Part shown: positions 36,047 through 45,612 of the stretch, in pieces | Numbering within the stretch: position 1 is the first letter of the stretch | How the letters are laid out: each line of letters begins with the position of its first letter | From: Flaviaestuariibacter sp. | GTDB taxonomy: Bacteria; Bacteroidota; Bacteroidia; Chitinophagales; Chitinophagaceae | Direction: 5' to 3' | NCBI GenBank assembly: GCA_025963645.1 | Contig: JAOQAI010000005.1 | Coordinates: 124,001 to 188,000 of the forward strand | DNA length: 64,000 nucleotides | Made by a program: the position numbers and the translations under genes | The notes under the pieces: model-generated | Database searches by the model: none | What the model saw: only the letters and a program-made list of their open reading frames with translations | Told to the model about the DNA's origin: nothing

Positions 36047-36072
36047 CCCCGCTCTTAAAACGATTGCCCTTT

Positions 36073-37212
36073 ATGAACTTCGAAACCGCAGAGATCACCC
36101 AACAGGTGGCGCAAACAGCTCGTGACTTCGCATTACAACACATTAAGCCACACCTGATGGAGTGGGACGAAAGCCAGGAATTCCCCGTACATATTTTTAA
36201 AGAGCTCGGTAAGCTGGGCATGATGGGCGTACTGGTGCCGGAAGAATATGGCGGTGCCGGCTTGTCTTATTACGAGTACAAAGCCATTATAGTAGAAATC
36301 TCCAAAGTATGCGGATCTATCGGGTTGAGTGTGGCAGCGCATAACTCACTTTGCACGGGTCACATCATGTATTTCGGCAACGAAGAACAAAAAAGAAAAT
36401 ATTTACCAAAGCTTGCAAGCGCCGAATGGATAGGCGCATGGGGATTGACCGAACCTAACACCGGTAGCGACGCCGGCAATATGAAAACCACAGCGGTGCG
36501 TGACGGCGATAACTGGGTGCTCAATGGCACCAAGAACTGGATCACTCATGGCAAGAGCGGCGATGTAGCTGTGGTTATTTGCCGCACCGGTGAACCTCGT
36601 GCTAAGAACAACGCTACTGCTTTTGTAGTAGAGCGAGGCACACCGGGTTTTAGCGGTGGCAAAAAGGAAAATAAGCTCGGTATGCGGGCTTCCGAAACCG
36701 CCGAAATGATCTTTGAGAACTGCGTAATCCCTGATGCCAATCGCTTAGGCGAAGTGGGTGATGGATTTAAGCAAGCCATGAAGATCCTTGATGGCGGACG
36801 TATCTCCATTGCTTCTCTTTCGCTCGGTATTGCCCGCGGTGCTTACGAAGCGGCTTTACAATATTCGCAAGAACGTCACCAGTTTGATAAGCCCATCTCT
36901 TCTTTCCAGGGCATTGCCTTTAAACTCGCGGATATGGCTACGGAAATTGAAGCCGCTGAATTGCTAACACTGCAGGCCTGCCATCTGAAGGAGAACAACT
37001 TACCGATGACCAAAGAAGCCGCGATGGCAAAATATTACGCCAGTGAAGTAGCCGTGAGAGTGGCAAACGACGCGGTACAAGTGTTTGGCGGCTACGGCTA
37101 TACCAAAGACTTCCCAGTAGAAAAGCACTACCGCGACGCAAAACTTTGTACGATTGGTGAGGGAACGAGTGAGATACAGAAACTAGTCATCTCAAGAGAG
37201 GTACTCAAATAA
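36073..37212 (+). CDS. Acyl-CoA dehydrogenase (short-chain/butyryl type)
   Basis: 379 residues from the ATG at 36073. The track begins three codons earlier at a TTG, which I discount. FAD-dependent acyl-CoA dehydrogenase motifs are [23 protein letters not shown] (signature 1), [15 protein letters not shown], and [38 protein letters not shown]. Near the C-terminus lie [34 protein letters not shown] (about 335-368), including the region with the catalytic Glu (GEGTSE) of short-chain and butyryl-type enzymes. It oxidises an acyl-CoA to the enoyl-CoA and passes electrons to an electron-transfer flavoprotein. It could use the butyryl-CoA produced by IcmF, 30 kb away; that link is inference. Confidence 0.93.
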   Translation: MNFETAEITQQVAQTARDFALQHIKPHLMEWDESQEFPVHIFKELGKLGMMGVLVPEEYGGAGLSYYEYKAIIVEISKVCGSIGLSVAAHNSLCTGHIMYFGNEEQKRKYLPKLASAEWIGAWGLTEPNTGSDAGNMKTTAVRDGDNWVLNGTKNWITHGKSGDVAVVICRTGEPRAKNNATAFVVERGTPGFSGGKKENKLGMRASETAEMIFENCVIPDANRLGEVGDGFKQAMKILDGGRISIASLSLGIARGAYEAALQYSQERHQFDKPISSFQGIAFKLADMATEIEAAELLTLQACHLKENNLPMTKEAAMAKYYASEVAVRVANDAVQVFGGYGYTKDFPVEKHYRDAKLCTIGEGTSEIQKLVISREVLK

Positions 37213-37259
37213 AACCTCACCCTAACCCTCTCCTCGCAGGAGAGGGTTAGGGTGAGGTT
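37213..37259. repeat. 22-bp-arm perfect palindrome between convergent genes
   Basis: AACCTCACCCTAACCCTCTCCT, a CGC loop, and its exact inverse. It fills the whole 45-nt gap and enters the stop codon of the minus-strand ABC gene (TTA at 37258-37260). It would form a strong hairpin in either transcript and probably serves as a shared terminator. It looks like a dispersed repeat family. Confidence 0.85.
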
Positions 37260-39072
37260 ACTTCACCTCCTGCATCTCCACCAGCCGGTGATAATACCCT
37301 TTCTTCGACAGCAATTCTTCATGCGTTCCACGCTCCACAATCTCGCCTTTTTGTAAAACGATTATTTCGTCGGCATGACGAATGGTGGACAGGCGATGTG
37401 CGATCACGATGGACGTCCGGTTCTGCATCATATTGTTGATGGCATCTTGTACCAGCCGCTCACTTTCCGTGTCAAGCGAAGAGGTAGCCTCATCCAAAAT
37501 AAGTATCGGCGGGTTCTTTACAATCGCACGGGCAATCGTCATCCGCTGGCGTTCGCCGCCGCTTAGCTTGTTGCCACGATCACCAATATTGGTACGAAAG
37601 CCAGCGTCTTTCTTTGTAATAAAATGATGCGCATTAGCAATATGGGCCGCATCCGCTATCTCGGCGTCTGTTGCATCCTGCTTGCCGATCTTGATATTAT
37701 TTTCTATCGAATCGTTGAAGAGGATTGGCTCTTGCGTGACGATAGATATCTGGTCTCGTACTGATTTCAGTGAATAGTCCTTGATATTCACACCATCTAT
37801 CAGCAGCTCGCCGCCACTCACATCATGAAACCGGGGCACCAGGTCTGCTAAGGTAGATTTACCAGCACCGGATGAACCCACCAGCGCCACCGTTTTTCCT
37901 TTGCTAACCTTCAGGTTGATGTTTTTAAGGATGGGCACACCGTCATAGTGGAACGATACATTGCGCAGTTCAATACTGCTTTGAAACGCTTCCAGTTTTT
38001 TACCCGAGGGGTTATCATCCACTGTATTCGGCGTTTGCAGCACTTCTTCTATCCGGGCAATAGCGGCGGAGCCCTTCTGCATATTGGAGAACGAAGTGGA
38101 TAGTGCTTTTGCGGGGGTAATAATATTGTAAAAGAGAATGAGGTAATTAACAAAAAGCGCAGCCGGCAAAGCTATCCAAGTGCTTCCGCTCAGCACAAGT
38201 CTGCCACCGAAATACAGGATACAACAAAAGACGATAACACCCATAGTCTCGGACATTGGTGAAGCAAGATCACGCTTATATCCCATGCGGTTTTTTGTAA
38301 GCAGCAGGTTCTGGTTAATGGTAAAAAAGCGGTTGCGCAGGAGGGATTCTACGTTAAAGGCTTTTATCACCCGCAGGCCCGTCAGCGTTTCGTCCAGCAC
38401 CGATATCGCATCCGAATTCTTTTGCGCCACTTCCGATGATTGGTGCTTCAGCGACCGGCTTACCTGTCCAATAATAAACCCCACCACTGGTATGAACAGC
38501 AGCACAAACAGCGTTAGCTGCGGGCTGATGAGGAAGAGCACCGTAAAGTTCAGGAGAATCGTCAGCGGATCCCGCACCCAGCCTTCCAATGCGCCTACCA
38601 CCGAGCCTTCCACTTCGCCAATGTCATTGGTCATCCGGCTGATCAGGTCGCCTTTCTTTTTCTCTGTAAAAAAACCGATAGGTAGGGTCAATATCTTTTC
38701 ATACAGTTCGGTGCGCAGCTGGTTCACTACTTTGTTCTTCAGCGGGTTCAGCACATAATAGGAGAGTACCAGGAACAGGTTTTTCAGCAAAATAGCGCCG
38801 ATCAAAAACAGGCAGATAATCCCTAGCGTATATACTTTTCCATGTTTCTGCAGCACCTCGTTTATCGATGCCTGAATAAAGCCCAGCGCCGGGTTGCTCA
38901 CCGATTTGGCGATGGCCGGCTCACCCACTTCAAAGATGAGATTAAAGAAAGGCATCAACATCCCGAGTGATACAATGGAAAAAGCGATAGTTAGCAGCGT
39001 AAACAAAAAGTAAAGGGCGATATCGCCTTTATACTGTCCAACGTAGCGAAAAATGCGTGAATATTTCTTCAT
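37258..39072 (-). CDS. ABC transporter, fused permease-ATPase (MsbA-like)
   Basis: A 604-residue half-transporter. The N-terminal six-helix exporter domain runs to about residue 325 and includes EKKKGDLISRMTNDIGEVE. The ATPase has Walker A LVGSSGAGKSTLADLVPRFHD (about 393-413), the Q-loop IVTQEPILFNDSIENNI, signature LSGGERQRMTIARA (about 500), Walker B ILILDEATSSLD and switch His VIAHRLSTIRHAD. It belongs to the MsbA/lipid-exporter-like group, so lipid A core or another lipid/peptide flipping is plausible. Nothing nearby fixes the substrate. Divergent from rbfA by 66 nt. Confidence 0.9.
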   Translation of the reverse strand: MKKYSRIFRYVGQYKGDIALYFLFTLLTIAFSIVSLGMLMPFFNLIFEVGEPAIAKSVSNPALGFIQASINEVLQKHGKVYTLGIICLFLIGAILLKNLFLVLSYYVLNPLKNKVVNQLRTELYEKILTLPIGFFTEKKKGDLISRMTNDIGEVEGSVVGALEGWVRDPLTILLNFTVLFLISPQLTLFVLLFIPVVGFIIGQVSRSLKHQSSEVAQKNSDAISVLDETLTGLRVIKAFNVESLLRNRFFTINQNLLLTKNRMGYKRDLASPMSETMGVIVFCCILYFGGRLVLSGSTWIALPAALFVNYLILFYNIITPAKALSTSFSNMQKGSAAIARIEEVLQTPNTVDDNPSGKKLEAFQSSIELRNVSFHYDGVPILKNINLKVSKGKTVALVGSSGAGKSTLADLVPRFHDVSGGELLIDGVNIKDYSLKSVRDQISIVTQEPILFNDSIENNIKIGKQDATDAEIADAAHIANAHHFITKKDAGFRTNIGDRGNKLSGGERQRMTIARAIVKNPPILILDEATSSLDTESERLVQDAINNMMQNRTSIVIAHRLSTIRHADEIIVLQKGEIVERGTHEELLSKKGYYHRLVEMQEVK

Positions 39073-39138
39073 GAAGCGGTGCTAATTCGTAGCAAAGGCG
39101 CAAAGTAACTACTTTTACAGCCAATAAAAGGTAGCCAC

Positions 39139-39537
39139 ATGGAGGAAGGAAAACGCCAAAAGCAGATCGCGGGCTTGATGCAGGAAGAACTGAATGCGAT
39201 TTTTCAGCGGTTGAATATGAGTATGATGGATGGTGGCATGATCTCGATCTCCAGTGTGAAAGTGACTCCCGACCTGTTAGAAGTGCGGGTTTACCTTTCT
39301 CTTTTTCAAATTAGTGATAAAAAGGCTACCCTTAAAAAGATAGAAGAACGTGCCTGGGAGATCAAGAAAGAGTTGGCGGCCCGTGTAAAAACCCAGCTGC
39401 GCCGCATCCCCGAGCTGCGCTATTATTTAGACGATACGCTGGACCATGTTTTTAAGATGGAAGAGATTTTTCGGCAGATAAAGAAGGATGATGAAGGGGT
39501 TAGTGGGGAAGGCGCAGAAAAATTGCCGGAAGCATAA
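39139..39537 (+). CDS. rbfA: Ribosome-binding factor A
   Basis: A 132-residue RbfA with one KH-like fold. Features are KRQKQIAGLMQEELNAIFQR (about residues 4-23), ISISSVKVTPDLLEVRVYLSLF (about 34-55), and LRRIPELRYYLDDTLDHVFKMEEIFRQI (about 87-115), which carries the RxxPxLxFxxDxS-like family motif. It assists 30S maturation at 16S helix 1 and in cold adaptation. The C-terminal tail is short and acidic. A TACTTTTA box lies about 25 nt upstream of the start. In many Bacteroidota rbfA precedes a LolC/E-like FtsX permease; here such a permease occurs 6 kb on (45613), with the SusC/D cluster in between, as if inserted. Confidence 0.92.
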   Translation: MEEGKRQKQIAGLMQEELNAIFQRLNMSMMDGGMISISSVKVTPDLLEVRVYLSLFQISDKKATLKKIEERAWEIKKELAARVKTQLRRIPELRYYLDDTLDHVFKMEEIFRQIKKDDEGVSGEGAEKLPEA

Positions 39538-39940
39538 ACTCTTCAAGTTCATACTGAAGCTTAGGCCTTAATAATAATCAGGTTATCAAATTCTCACGAA
39601 AGTGGATATGTCTTCCTTTGGTGTGACACTTTGCTGGATGCAGCATTTTCTGTACATCCTGCAGATGTTTATTTATAAACTCCAGGTAGCACCAAAATCC
39701 TTATAAAAGCACTACTCTCAAAAATAAACCCTTCTAACTATAGGTACCGTTCATCAAGAATAGCAGGCATGACAAACTAAAATTTGCACGTTCCTGTCGG
39801 CTACTTTCTGGAAACAACGCTTTTTTCGGTACCCGCATTCATATAATGCTTTCCGCTTAAATAATTTCTCTTAAATTTTCTTTTTTTAACAAATCGTTTT
39901 ATATTCGACCTGAATAAAGCTTATTCAATTACTAAAACCA
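39538..39940. other. 403-nt intergenic region upstream of susC, with candidate promoter
   Basis: AT-rich with no credible ORF. TATATTCG at 39900-39907 matches TAnnTTTG with one mismatch, 33 nt before the SusC ATG. A T-rich tract (TTTCTTTTTTTAAC) precedes it in place of a clear TTTG. No anti-sigma/ECF sigma genes are adjacent, so any specific regulation would be encoded elsewhere. Confidence 0.35.
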
Positions 39941-42900
39941 ATGCACATGAGAAAAATTGTATTCAGCTTTTTGCTGGCAATGCTATGTTTTGCAATTGCT
40001 GGTAAGTCCCAAGTTTTAACCATCTCCGGTCGAATTACAGATGATCAGGGAGTACCCATTCCTTCGGCATCCATTGTCATCAAAGGAAAAACTGCAAGCG
40101 GTACTGTGTCAGATGCCCAAGGCAACTTTAAAATTGCTGCATCAAAAGGAAACGTACTGGTAGTGTCCAGTGTTAGTTTCGCCTCCCGCGAAATAACGGT
40201 CGGGTCTAACACAACCCTGGATATTACACTTGCTAGATCTTCTGATGCGCTATCGGAAGTAGTAGTGACTGCTATGGGTATCAGACGTTCTGAGAAGGCG
40301 TTAGGGTACGCTATATCGAAAGTAGATCCTACTACCATGCTACAGAAGTCCGAACCCAACATCCTGAATACACTAGCGGGGAAAGTACCTGGCGTAGATA
40401 TTAGGGCAGGCCAAGGCGCGCCTGGGGCGGCCACTCGCATTCAAATCAGGGGAGTATCCTCCTTCAGCGGATTGAATGAACCATTAATCATTGTGGACGG
40501 GGTTCCTTACAGTAACCCTATTGTAAATACAACCAATCCTTTTGCTGGCGGCGGTACTTATGGCTCAGGATTAAATAACCTTGATCCGAATGATATTGAG
40601 TCTATCAACGTATTGAAAGGGGCAGCAGCAGCGTCTCTTTATGGATCAAGAGGTGTAAATGGGGTAGTGCTGATCACGACTAAATCTGGTGCGCCAAAAA
40701 AAGGAGCCAAATCTCTTAATGTTTCCTACAGAGCCGGTTACAGCACCGAAAAAATAGCCGACATACCTAATTTTCAAAACTCCTACGGTGCCGGGGCTAA
40801 CTTCAGAACTCAGTCTTCTAACGGTTCATGGGGAGCAAAATTTGGGAAAGGAGTTATCTATGATGCCGGCGGTAATGTGATTGGTACGTCTGCCTCGGGC
40901 ATAGACTCCATTCCTGCCACTACATGGGCGACCATGTATGCCTCTTACCCGGAGCTTTTCCCAAATGGGCGCATAGCTTACAAAGCTTATCCAAACAACG
41001 TATCTAATTTGTTCAATACGGGTAGCCTGTCAGAACATTCTATTGGTCTGAATGGGGGGTCTGGCAATTCTCTTTTTAGCGTCACCCTTTCCCGTGTCGA
41101 TCAAAAAGGGTATATCACTAACTCGAGCTATGTAAAAAATAATTTTAGTGTAGGGGGTCAAACCGGCGTAGGTAATCTTACTATCGGAGCCAATATTTCC
41201 TATGCCAGGTCGAAACAGATCGGCGGATTTATTGGACAGGCGCAAAGCTTTTTAAGCCAATGGGGACGTACCTATACCATGGCCCGTAACTGGGATATCG
41301 TGGGATTCCCTTCTGAGAACAGGGCTGGTGCGCAGATCGGGTTTAACGATGGACAATATACCAACCCTGTATGGGCGGCTTACCACAATGTGATTACAAC
41401 CATTGATGACCGCATGGTGGCAAACCTGCGGGCTTCATACAAATTTGCCAAATGGATGCGGGTGGATTTTAATGCCGGCGTCAACAACTATGCATTGTTC
41501 AGGGATCAGATCATCGATAAATCTTCCTTGGGCAGTGCAGACAATGCATTAGGTACACTTACAGAAGTGATCAACCGGCAGCAGGAAATCAATGGCCGGG
41601 TAGTCGCCATATTCACTCCAAAGCTTTCCAGTGATTGGACTTTGGATGTTAACATAGGTTCTGAAATCAATGAAAGAAACAGCCGTGCTCAACAGGTTTA
41701 TGGTGTTGACTTTGTGATTCCGGGCCTGTTTAACCTCACCAATACCCGCCGGCAAACATTTAGCGGTGATAGCAGAACCAAAAGAAGGTTTGTTGGTTTC
41801 TTTGCCGACGCCACTCTTGGCTTCAGAAACTTTGCCTTTCTTAATACCACTGCCAGAACGGATCTCACTTCCACCCTTCCGTATGAGAATGCGCAGTATT
41901 TCTATCCCGGTATTTCAGGGTCACTCGTTTGGACTGATGCATTGGGTCTGAACCCCAAGTGGCTCGATTACGGTAAGATACGTGCCGGTTATGCCCGAGT
42001 GGGTAATGATGCGGGTCCGCATCAAACTCCTGTGTTTGCTCTGAATGCTGCGGGTTTCCTTGGTCAACCTCTTGCTACAAGAGGCGGCACTACTTACGAC
42101 CCGGGACTTACACCGGAATTTGCAACGGAATTGGAGCTTGGTTCTGATATACGCCTTTTTAAGCAACGGCTGGGCTTGGAAGTGACCTGGTATGACAAGA
42201 GATCTACAGGTTTGATTTATCCAATTGGTTTGCCTCAAACAGCAGGATACAGCTCTTTCAATACAAATCTTGGTGAGATTCGCAATACCGGCTGGGAATT
42301 AGGACTTGATCTTAAACCCGTTAGGCTTAAAAATTTCCAGTGGGATATACGAGGTATTTATACCAAGAACACGAATACCGTGGAGAAATTGGTGCCCGGT
42401 CTGTTGCGGGATCAGCTCGGCGGGTTCAACTGGATAGAAGCAGGTTATCCCTATGGTTACCTGCGGGGCTCTTACTCTGCCCGCTCAGAAGATGGTCAGC
42501 TATTGATCAATCCTAATTCAGGTATGCCTTTCCTCGATCCCAACCAGGGAATGGTAGGAGACCCGAATGCAGATTTCAAAGTTGGTCTTACCAACACACT
42601 TTCTTATAAAGGGATCCAGTTAAGTGTTTTGGTTGATGCAACAGTGGGTGGAGATTTTTATTCTGAAACAATAAGCAGTATGCTTGGACGAGGTGTAACA
42701 AAGGATACAGAGGATAGGGAAAAAAACCGCGTTATCTCAGGTATTTATGGAAACCCAACACCGGTGTTAGGCGCAGATGGGTTGAACCATTACACTCCTT
42801 TACTTGTGGGCGGAAAGCCGGTGCGAAACCAAACAAGAGTAACTACCAATGATTTGTTTTTTACCCAAGGCACAGGCGCCAGCTTTGCTACGAACGGCGC

Positions 42901-43177
42901 ATTTGAATACGCGGTGTTTGACGGAACCGTATACCGGTTAAGAGAAATATCATTAGGTTATAGTCTGCCTTCCCAGTGGATAAGCAAACTTAAATTATCA
43001 AATGTTACTCTGTCCCTAAGCGGCCGAAACCTTTGGTTCTTAGCTCCGAATGTGCCGAAACACACCAATTTCGATCCGGATATCAACTCGGTAGTAGGCA
43101 GCGGAACGCAAGGCGTTGAAACGGGCGGTGCGCCAAGTACGAAACGTTACGGTATCAACTTAAATGTAACATTCTAA
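39941..43177 (+). CDS. SusC/RagA family TonB-linked outer-membrane transporter
   Basis: A 1078-residue TonB-dependent transporter. A signal peptide (about 1-23) is followed by a CarboxypepD_reg-like domain (ISGRITDDQGVPIPSASIVIKG, about 29-50), a TonB-box-like EVVVTAMGIRR (about 105-115), and the plug with NTLAGKVPGVDIRAGQG and IRGVSSFSGLNEPLIIVDGVPY. LKGAAAASLYGSRGVNGVVLITTK marks the end of the plug (about 225-250). The rest is the 22-strand barrel, ending RYGINLNVTF with a terminal aromatic residue. With the SusD protein it forms a lidded pore for importing oligosaccharides or peptides. The cluster has no glycosidase, peptidase or regulator, so the substrate is unknown. A second in-frame ATG lies two codons on. 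Confidence 0.95.
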   Translation: MHMRKIVFSFLLAMLCFAIAGKSQVLTISGRITDDQGVPIPSASIVIKGKTASGTVSDAQGNFKIAASKGNVLVVSSVSFASREITVGSNTTLDITLARSSDALSEVVVTAMGIRRSEKALGYAISKVDPTTMLQKSEPNILNTLAGKVPGVDIRAGQGAPGAATRIQIRGVSSFSGLNEPLIIVDGVPYSNPIVNTTNPFAGGGTYGSGLNNLDPNDIESINVLKGAAAASLYGSRGVNGVVLITTKSGAPKKGAKSLNVSYRAGYSTEKIADIPNFQNSYGAGANFRTQSSNGSWGAKFGKGVIYDAGGNVIGTSASGIDSIPATTWATMYASYPELFPNGRIAYKAYPNNVSNLFNTGSLSEHSIGLNGGSGNSLFSVTLSRVDQKGYITNSSYVKNNFSVGGQTGVGNLTIGANISYARSKQIGGFIGQAQSFLSQWGRTYTMARNWDIVGFPSENRAGAQIGFNDGQYTNPVWAAYHNVITTIDDRMVANLRASYKFAKWMRVDFNAGVNNYALFRDQIIDKSSLGSADNALGTLTEVINRQQEINGRVVAIFTPKLSSDWTLDVNIGSEINERNSRAQQVYGVDFVIPGLFNLTNTRRQTFSGDSRTKRRFVGFFADATLGFRNFAFLNTTARTDLTSTLPYENAQYFYPGISGSLVWTDALGLNPKWLDYGKIRAGYARVGNDAGPHQTPVFALNAAGFLGQPLATRGGTTYDPGLTPEFATELELGSDIRLFKQRLGLEVTWYDKRSTGLIYPIGLPQTAGYSSFNTNLGEIRNTGWELGLDLKPVRLKNFQWDIRGIYTKNTNTVEKLVPGLLRDQLGGFNWIEAGYPYGYLRGSYSARSEDGQLLINPNSGMPFLDPNQGMVGDPNADFKVGLTNTLSYKGIQLSVLVDATVGGDFYSETISSMLGRGVTKDTEDREKNRVISGIYGNPTPVLGADGLNHYTPLLVGGKPVRNQTRVTTNDLFFTQGTGASFATNGAFEYAVFDGTVYRLREISLGYSLPSQWISKLKLSNVTLSLSGRNLWFLAPNVPKHTNFDPDINSVVGSGTQGVETGGAPSTKRYGINLNVTF

Positions 43178-43198
43178 CCATTAAGTAAAACTTCAATT

Positions 43199-44875
43199 AT
43201 GAGAAGGAAATATTTCATATACTCATTTACAGTGTTACTCTTTGCTTTAGCAGGAGTTAGTTGTAAAAAATTTCTTGATGTAAATCAGAATCTTAATAAT
43301 CCCACGCCGGCCTCTGTGCAACTATCGTTTGTATTGAGTGCCGCGGAGCGTAATATTTCAAATAACCTTGCTTTAGGAACCGGGTTAGGTAATACTATGG
43401 CGGTGTACACTCACCAAATAACGGGTCGTGTGGCTGCTGACAGGTATGGTGCCGGCTCTTCTGGATGGGAGGGTTTATACGGCGCCATCTCTAATCTAAA
43501 CGTAATCATTAACCGCGGAACGGCTGAGAAGCGGTTTGTGTATGTAGGCATTTCCAAAATCCTGAAGGCCTATACATTTAGTATGATGGTTGACGTTTGG
43601 GGAGATGTGCCTTATTCTGAGTTTGATCGTTTTGAGGAAGGTATAACACAACCTAAGTTTGACAAAGGCATCGAGATCTACCCGAAGCTTATTGCGTTAA
43701 TAGATGAGGGCATTGCTGATCTTAATAATCCCACGGTCAACCCTTCTAAGCCGGGCGCCGACGATTATATTTATAAGGGTAATGTAACTAACTGGATCAA
43801 AGCTGCCAATACAATCAAGCTCAAACTTTACACACAAGTGAGGTTAGTACAGAATGTTCAGGCACAGGTAACGGCATTGCTGGCATCTCCCGCTACGTTG
43901 ATCAATTCACATGCAGAAAGCTTTATGATGCCCTATGGCCCGATCGGCGCTACCGATGACAGGCACCCTGCTTTTGGCGACTATAACGCGACACAACGGG
44001 GCGGACAGCTTTTCAGCCCATGGTTATATGAAATCATGAAGGGAAGGAATGCGACTATTTTAAACGGACTTACTGATCCACGAATTCCTTACTACGTATA
44101 TAACCAGAAATCTGCGCCAGGTGGTACAAACCCTACGCCTGAAAACTGCACTGACTTCCGTGACGGTGGTTTCATTTCGATCCTGTTTGGTTCTAATGGA
44201 AGTTGTCGCGATGGTTCTAACAGTCAAACCTATTCCCTGGTCGGCATCTATCCATCCGGTGGCCGCTATGATGATGGTGCGGCAAGAAGCATCAATTCGA
44301 TAGGAGCACAAAATGCCGGCACAGGCGCTCGTCCACATGAGTTTATTACATACGCAGACAGGCTGTATCTCGAGGCTGAATTAATTCACGCAGGGTTAGC
44401 TCCCGGAGATGCACGTTTAGCCTTTAGCAAAGCATTAGATGCGTCTTTTGCCCACGTTGACAACGTGATTGTCAACTTTGTAAAGCCGGGTTCTGCAGGG
44501 GCTGCACAAACCGTTCCGGCCATCGCTACCCTCCCCGCCACTACCACCTACAAGGCAGGTGTGCTTGCAGCTTATGACGCGGGTAATGCTGCAAAAAAAC
44601 TGGAGTATATCATGACAGAAAAATGGATCAACCGGATTGAAAATCCTGTTGATAATTATACCGATTACCGCAGAACGGGCTATCCAGTGTTGTTTGCACC
44701 TGCCCCAGAAGGAAATGTTACCAGCGTGACAGGTCCTAACGGCGTAGTTACGCCAGTGCAAAACGACAGAAAGTATCCCTGGTCCCTGCCATTCAGTGCC
44801 ACAGAGATTGGATTGAATTCAAACGCGCCACCGCAAAAAGTACCTGAATCATTTAAAGTATTCTGGCAGCCTTAA
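43199..44875 (+). CDS. SusD/RagB-like substrate-binding lipoprotein
   Basis: A 558-residue lipoprotein. Lipobox LAGVSC (Cys at about 22) is followed by KKFLDVNQNLNNPTPASV, typical of the SusD-like_2 branch. Helical TPR-like segments include YVGISKILKAYTFSMMVDVWGDVPYSEF (about 115-142). The C-terminal segment IMTEKWINRIENPVDNYTDYRRTGYPVLFAP is characteristic of the family. It starts 21 nt after susC and acts as the surface lid capturing substrate for the SusC barrel. Branch 2 SusD proteins are often found with partners of unknown or proteinaceous substrate. Confidence 0.94.
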   Translation: MRRKYFIYSFTVLLFALAGVSCKKFLDVNQNLNNPTPASVQLSFVLSAAERNISNNLALGTGLGNTMAVYTHQITGRVAADRYGAGSSGWEGLYGAISNLNVIINRGTAEKRFVYVGISKILKAYTFSMMVDVWGDVPYSEFDRFEEGITQPKFDKGIEIYPKLIALIDEGIADLNNPTVNPSKPGADDYIYKGNVTNWIKAANTIKLKLYTQVRLVQNVQAQVTALLASPATLINSHAESFMMPYGPIGATDDRHPAFGDYNATQRGGQLFSPWLYEIMKGRNATILNGLTDPRIPYYVYNQKSAPGGTNPTPENCTDFRDGGFISILFGSNGSCRDGSNSQTYSLVGIYPSGGRYDDGAARSINSIGAQNAGTGARPHEFITYADRLYLEAELIHAGLAPGDARLAFSKALDASFAHVDNVIVNFVKPGSAGAAQTVPAIATLPATTTYKAGVLAAYDAGNAAKKLEYIMTEKWINRIENPVDNYTDYRRTGYPVLFAPAPEGNVTSVTGPNGVVTPVQNDRKYPWSLPFSATEIGLNSNAPPQKVPESFKVFWQP

Positions 44876-44905
44876 TTGTTCGCTTACTATTTAAACAAAC
44901 AGATT

Positions 44906-45433
44906 ATGAAACGTAGAAAAATAAACCTATTTACAGCCATTGCGTTTGGGGCTATTATTATTTTCACTGGATGTTCTAAAGATGATGGTGCTATTCCGGA
45001 AAGAATTACTATCGAAGATGTGCCTGTGATTTCCACTAATCTTGAAGCAGGGGGCACTGCCGCAAACATTACTTTCGGCAACCAGGCTGCTTTTCAGGGC
45101 AAGTTTAAAGTAGGACTGTTCTTTCCTGGAGCAGCGGCGCCGGCAAAGGTTGATATCGTCGTCAGGAAAAATGGTTCTGCTGGAAATGTGAAATTGTATA
45201 AGTCCGATGTGACGGCATTACCGGCCAACTTCACTGTAACGGCTGCCGAAATTGTAACGCTTTTTGGTGCGCCACTTGCGTTGAATGATACCTACGATTT
45301 TGCTCCGGATATTTACGTCGGGGCGAAAAAGTACGAGGCTTTTCCTGCAGTTGGCTTAGGTTCCGGTGCAGGAGTAAGCGGGATGTCTTCCGTGGGGTTT
45401 GGAGAATTTGTACGCTTTACGGTACGAAACTAG
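44906..45433 (+). CDS. Accessory lipoprotein of the SusC/D cluster
   Basis: Start chosen at the ATG at 44906 (MKRRKINLFTAIAFGAIIIFTGC). The track's ten extra residues spoil the signal. The lipobox is FTGC with Cys at about 23; the mature part is about 150 residues, beta-rich, containing KVGLFFPGAAAPAKVDIVVRKNGS and ending FGEFVRFTVRN. I know no family for it. Its position directly after susD (30 nt) suggests a third surface lipoprotein of the uptake complex, analogous in position to SusE/SusF, probably ligand-binding. A terminator closes the three-gene operon 29 nt after the stop. Confidence 0.7.
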   Translation: MKRRKINLFTAIAFGAIIIFTGCSKDDGAIPERITIEDVPVISTNLEAGGTAANITFGNQAAFQGKFKVGLFFPGAAAPAKVDIVVRKNGSAGNVKLYKSDVTALPANFTVTAAEIVTLFGAPLALNDTYDFAPDIYVGAKKYEAFPAVGLGSGAGVSGMSSVGFGEFVRFTVRN

Positions 45434-45461
45434 TAGGCTATCTCTAAATCTGAAAAGCTTA

Positions 45462-45505
45462 GCAAATAGAGTGTGTCAAGTTTGATACACTCTATTTGCG
45501 TTTTC
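45462..45505 (+). terminator. Terminator of the SusC/D operon
   Basis: GCAAATAGAGTGT/ACACTCTATTTGC 13-bp stem followed by GTTTTC. Confidence 0.7.
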
Positions 45506-45612
45506 AGAACGTGCCAGTTAATACTTTTCTCTGCAACCATCTATTTGAGAAAGGAACATTCGTCAAGACAAGAAAATATTACGTTTTATAGCAAACTCTG
45601 TAATTTCCCCCT

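Noticed and set aside
36064-36072. TTG start for the acyl-CoA dehydrogenase
   Set aside because: An ATG three codons later gives the usual N-terminus.
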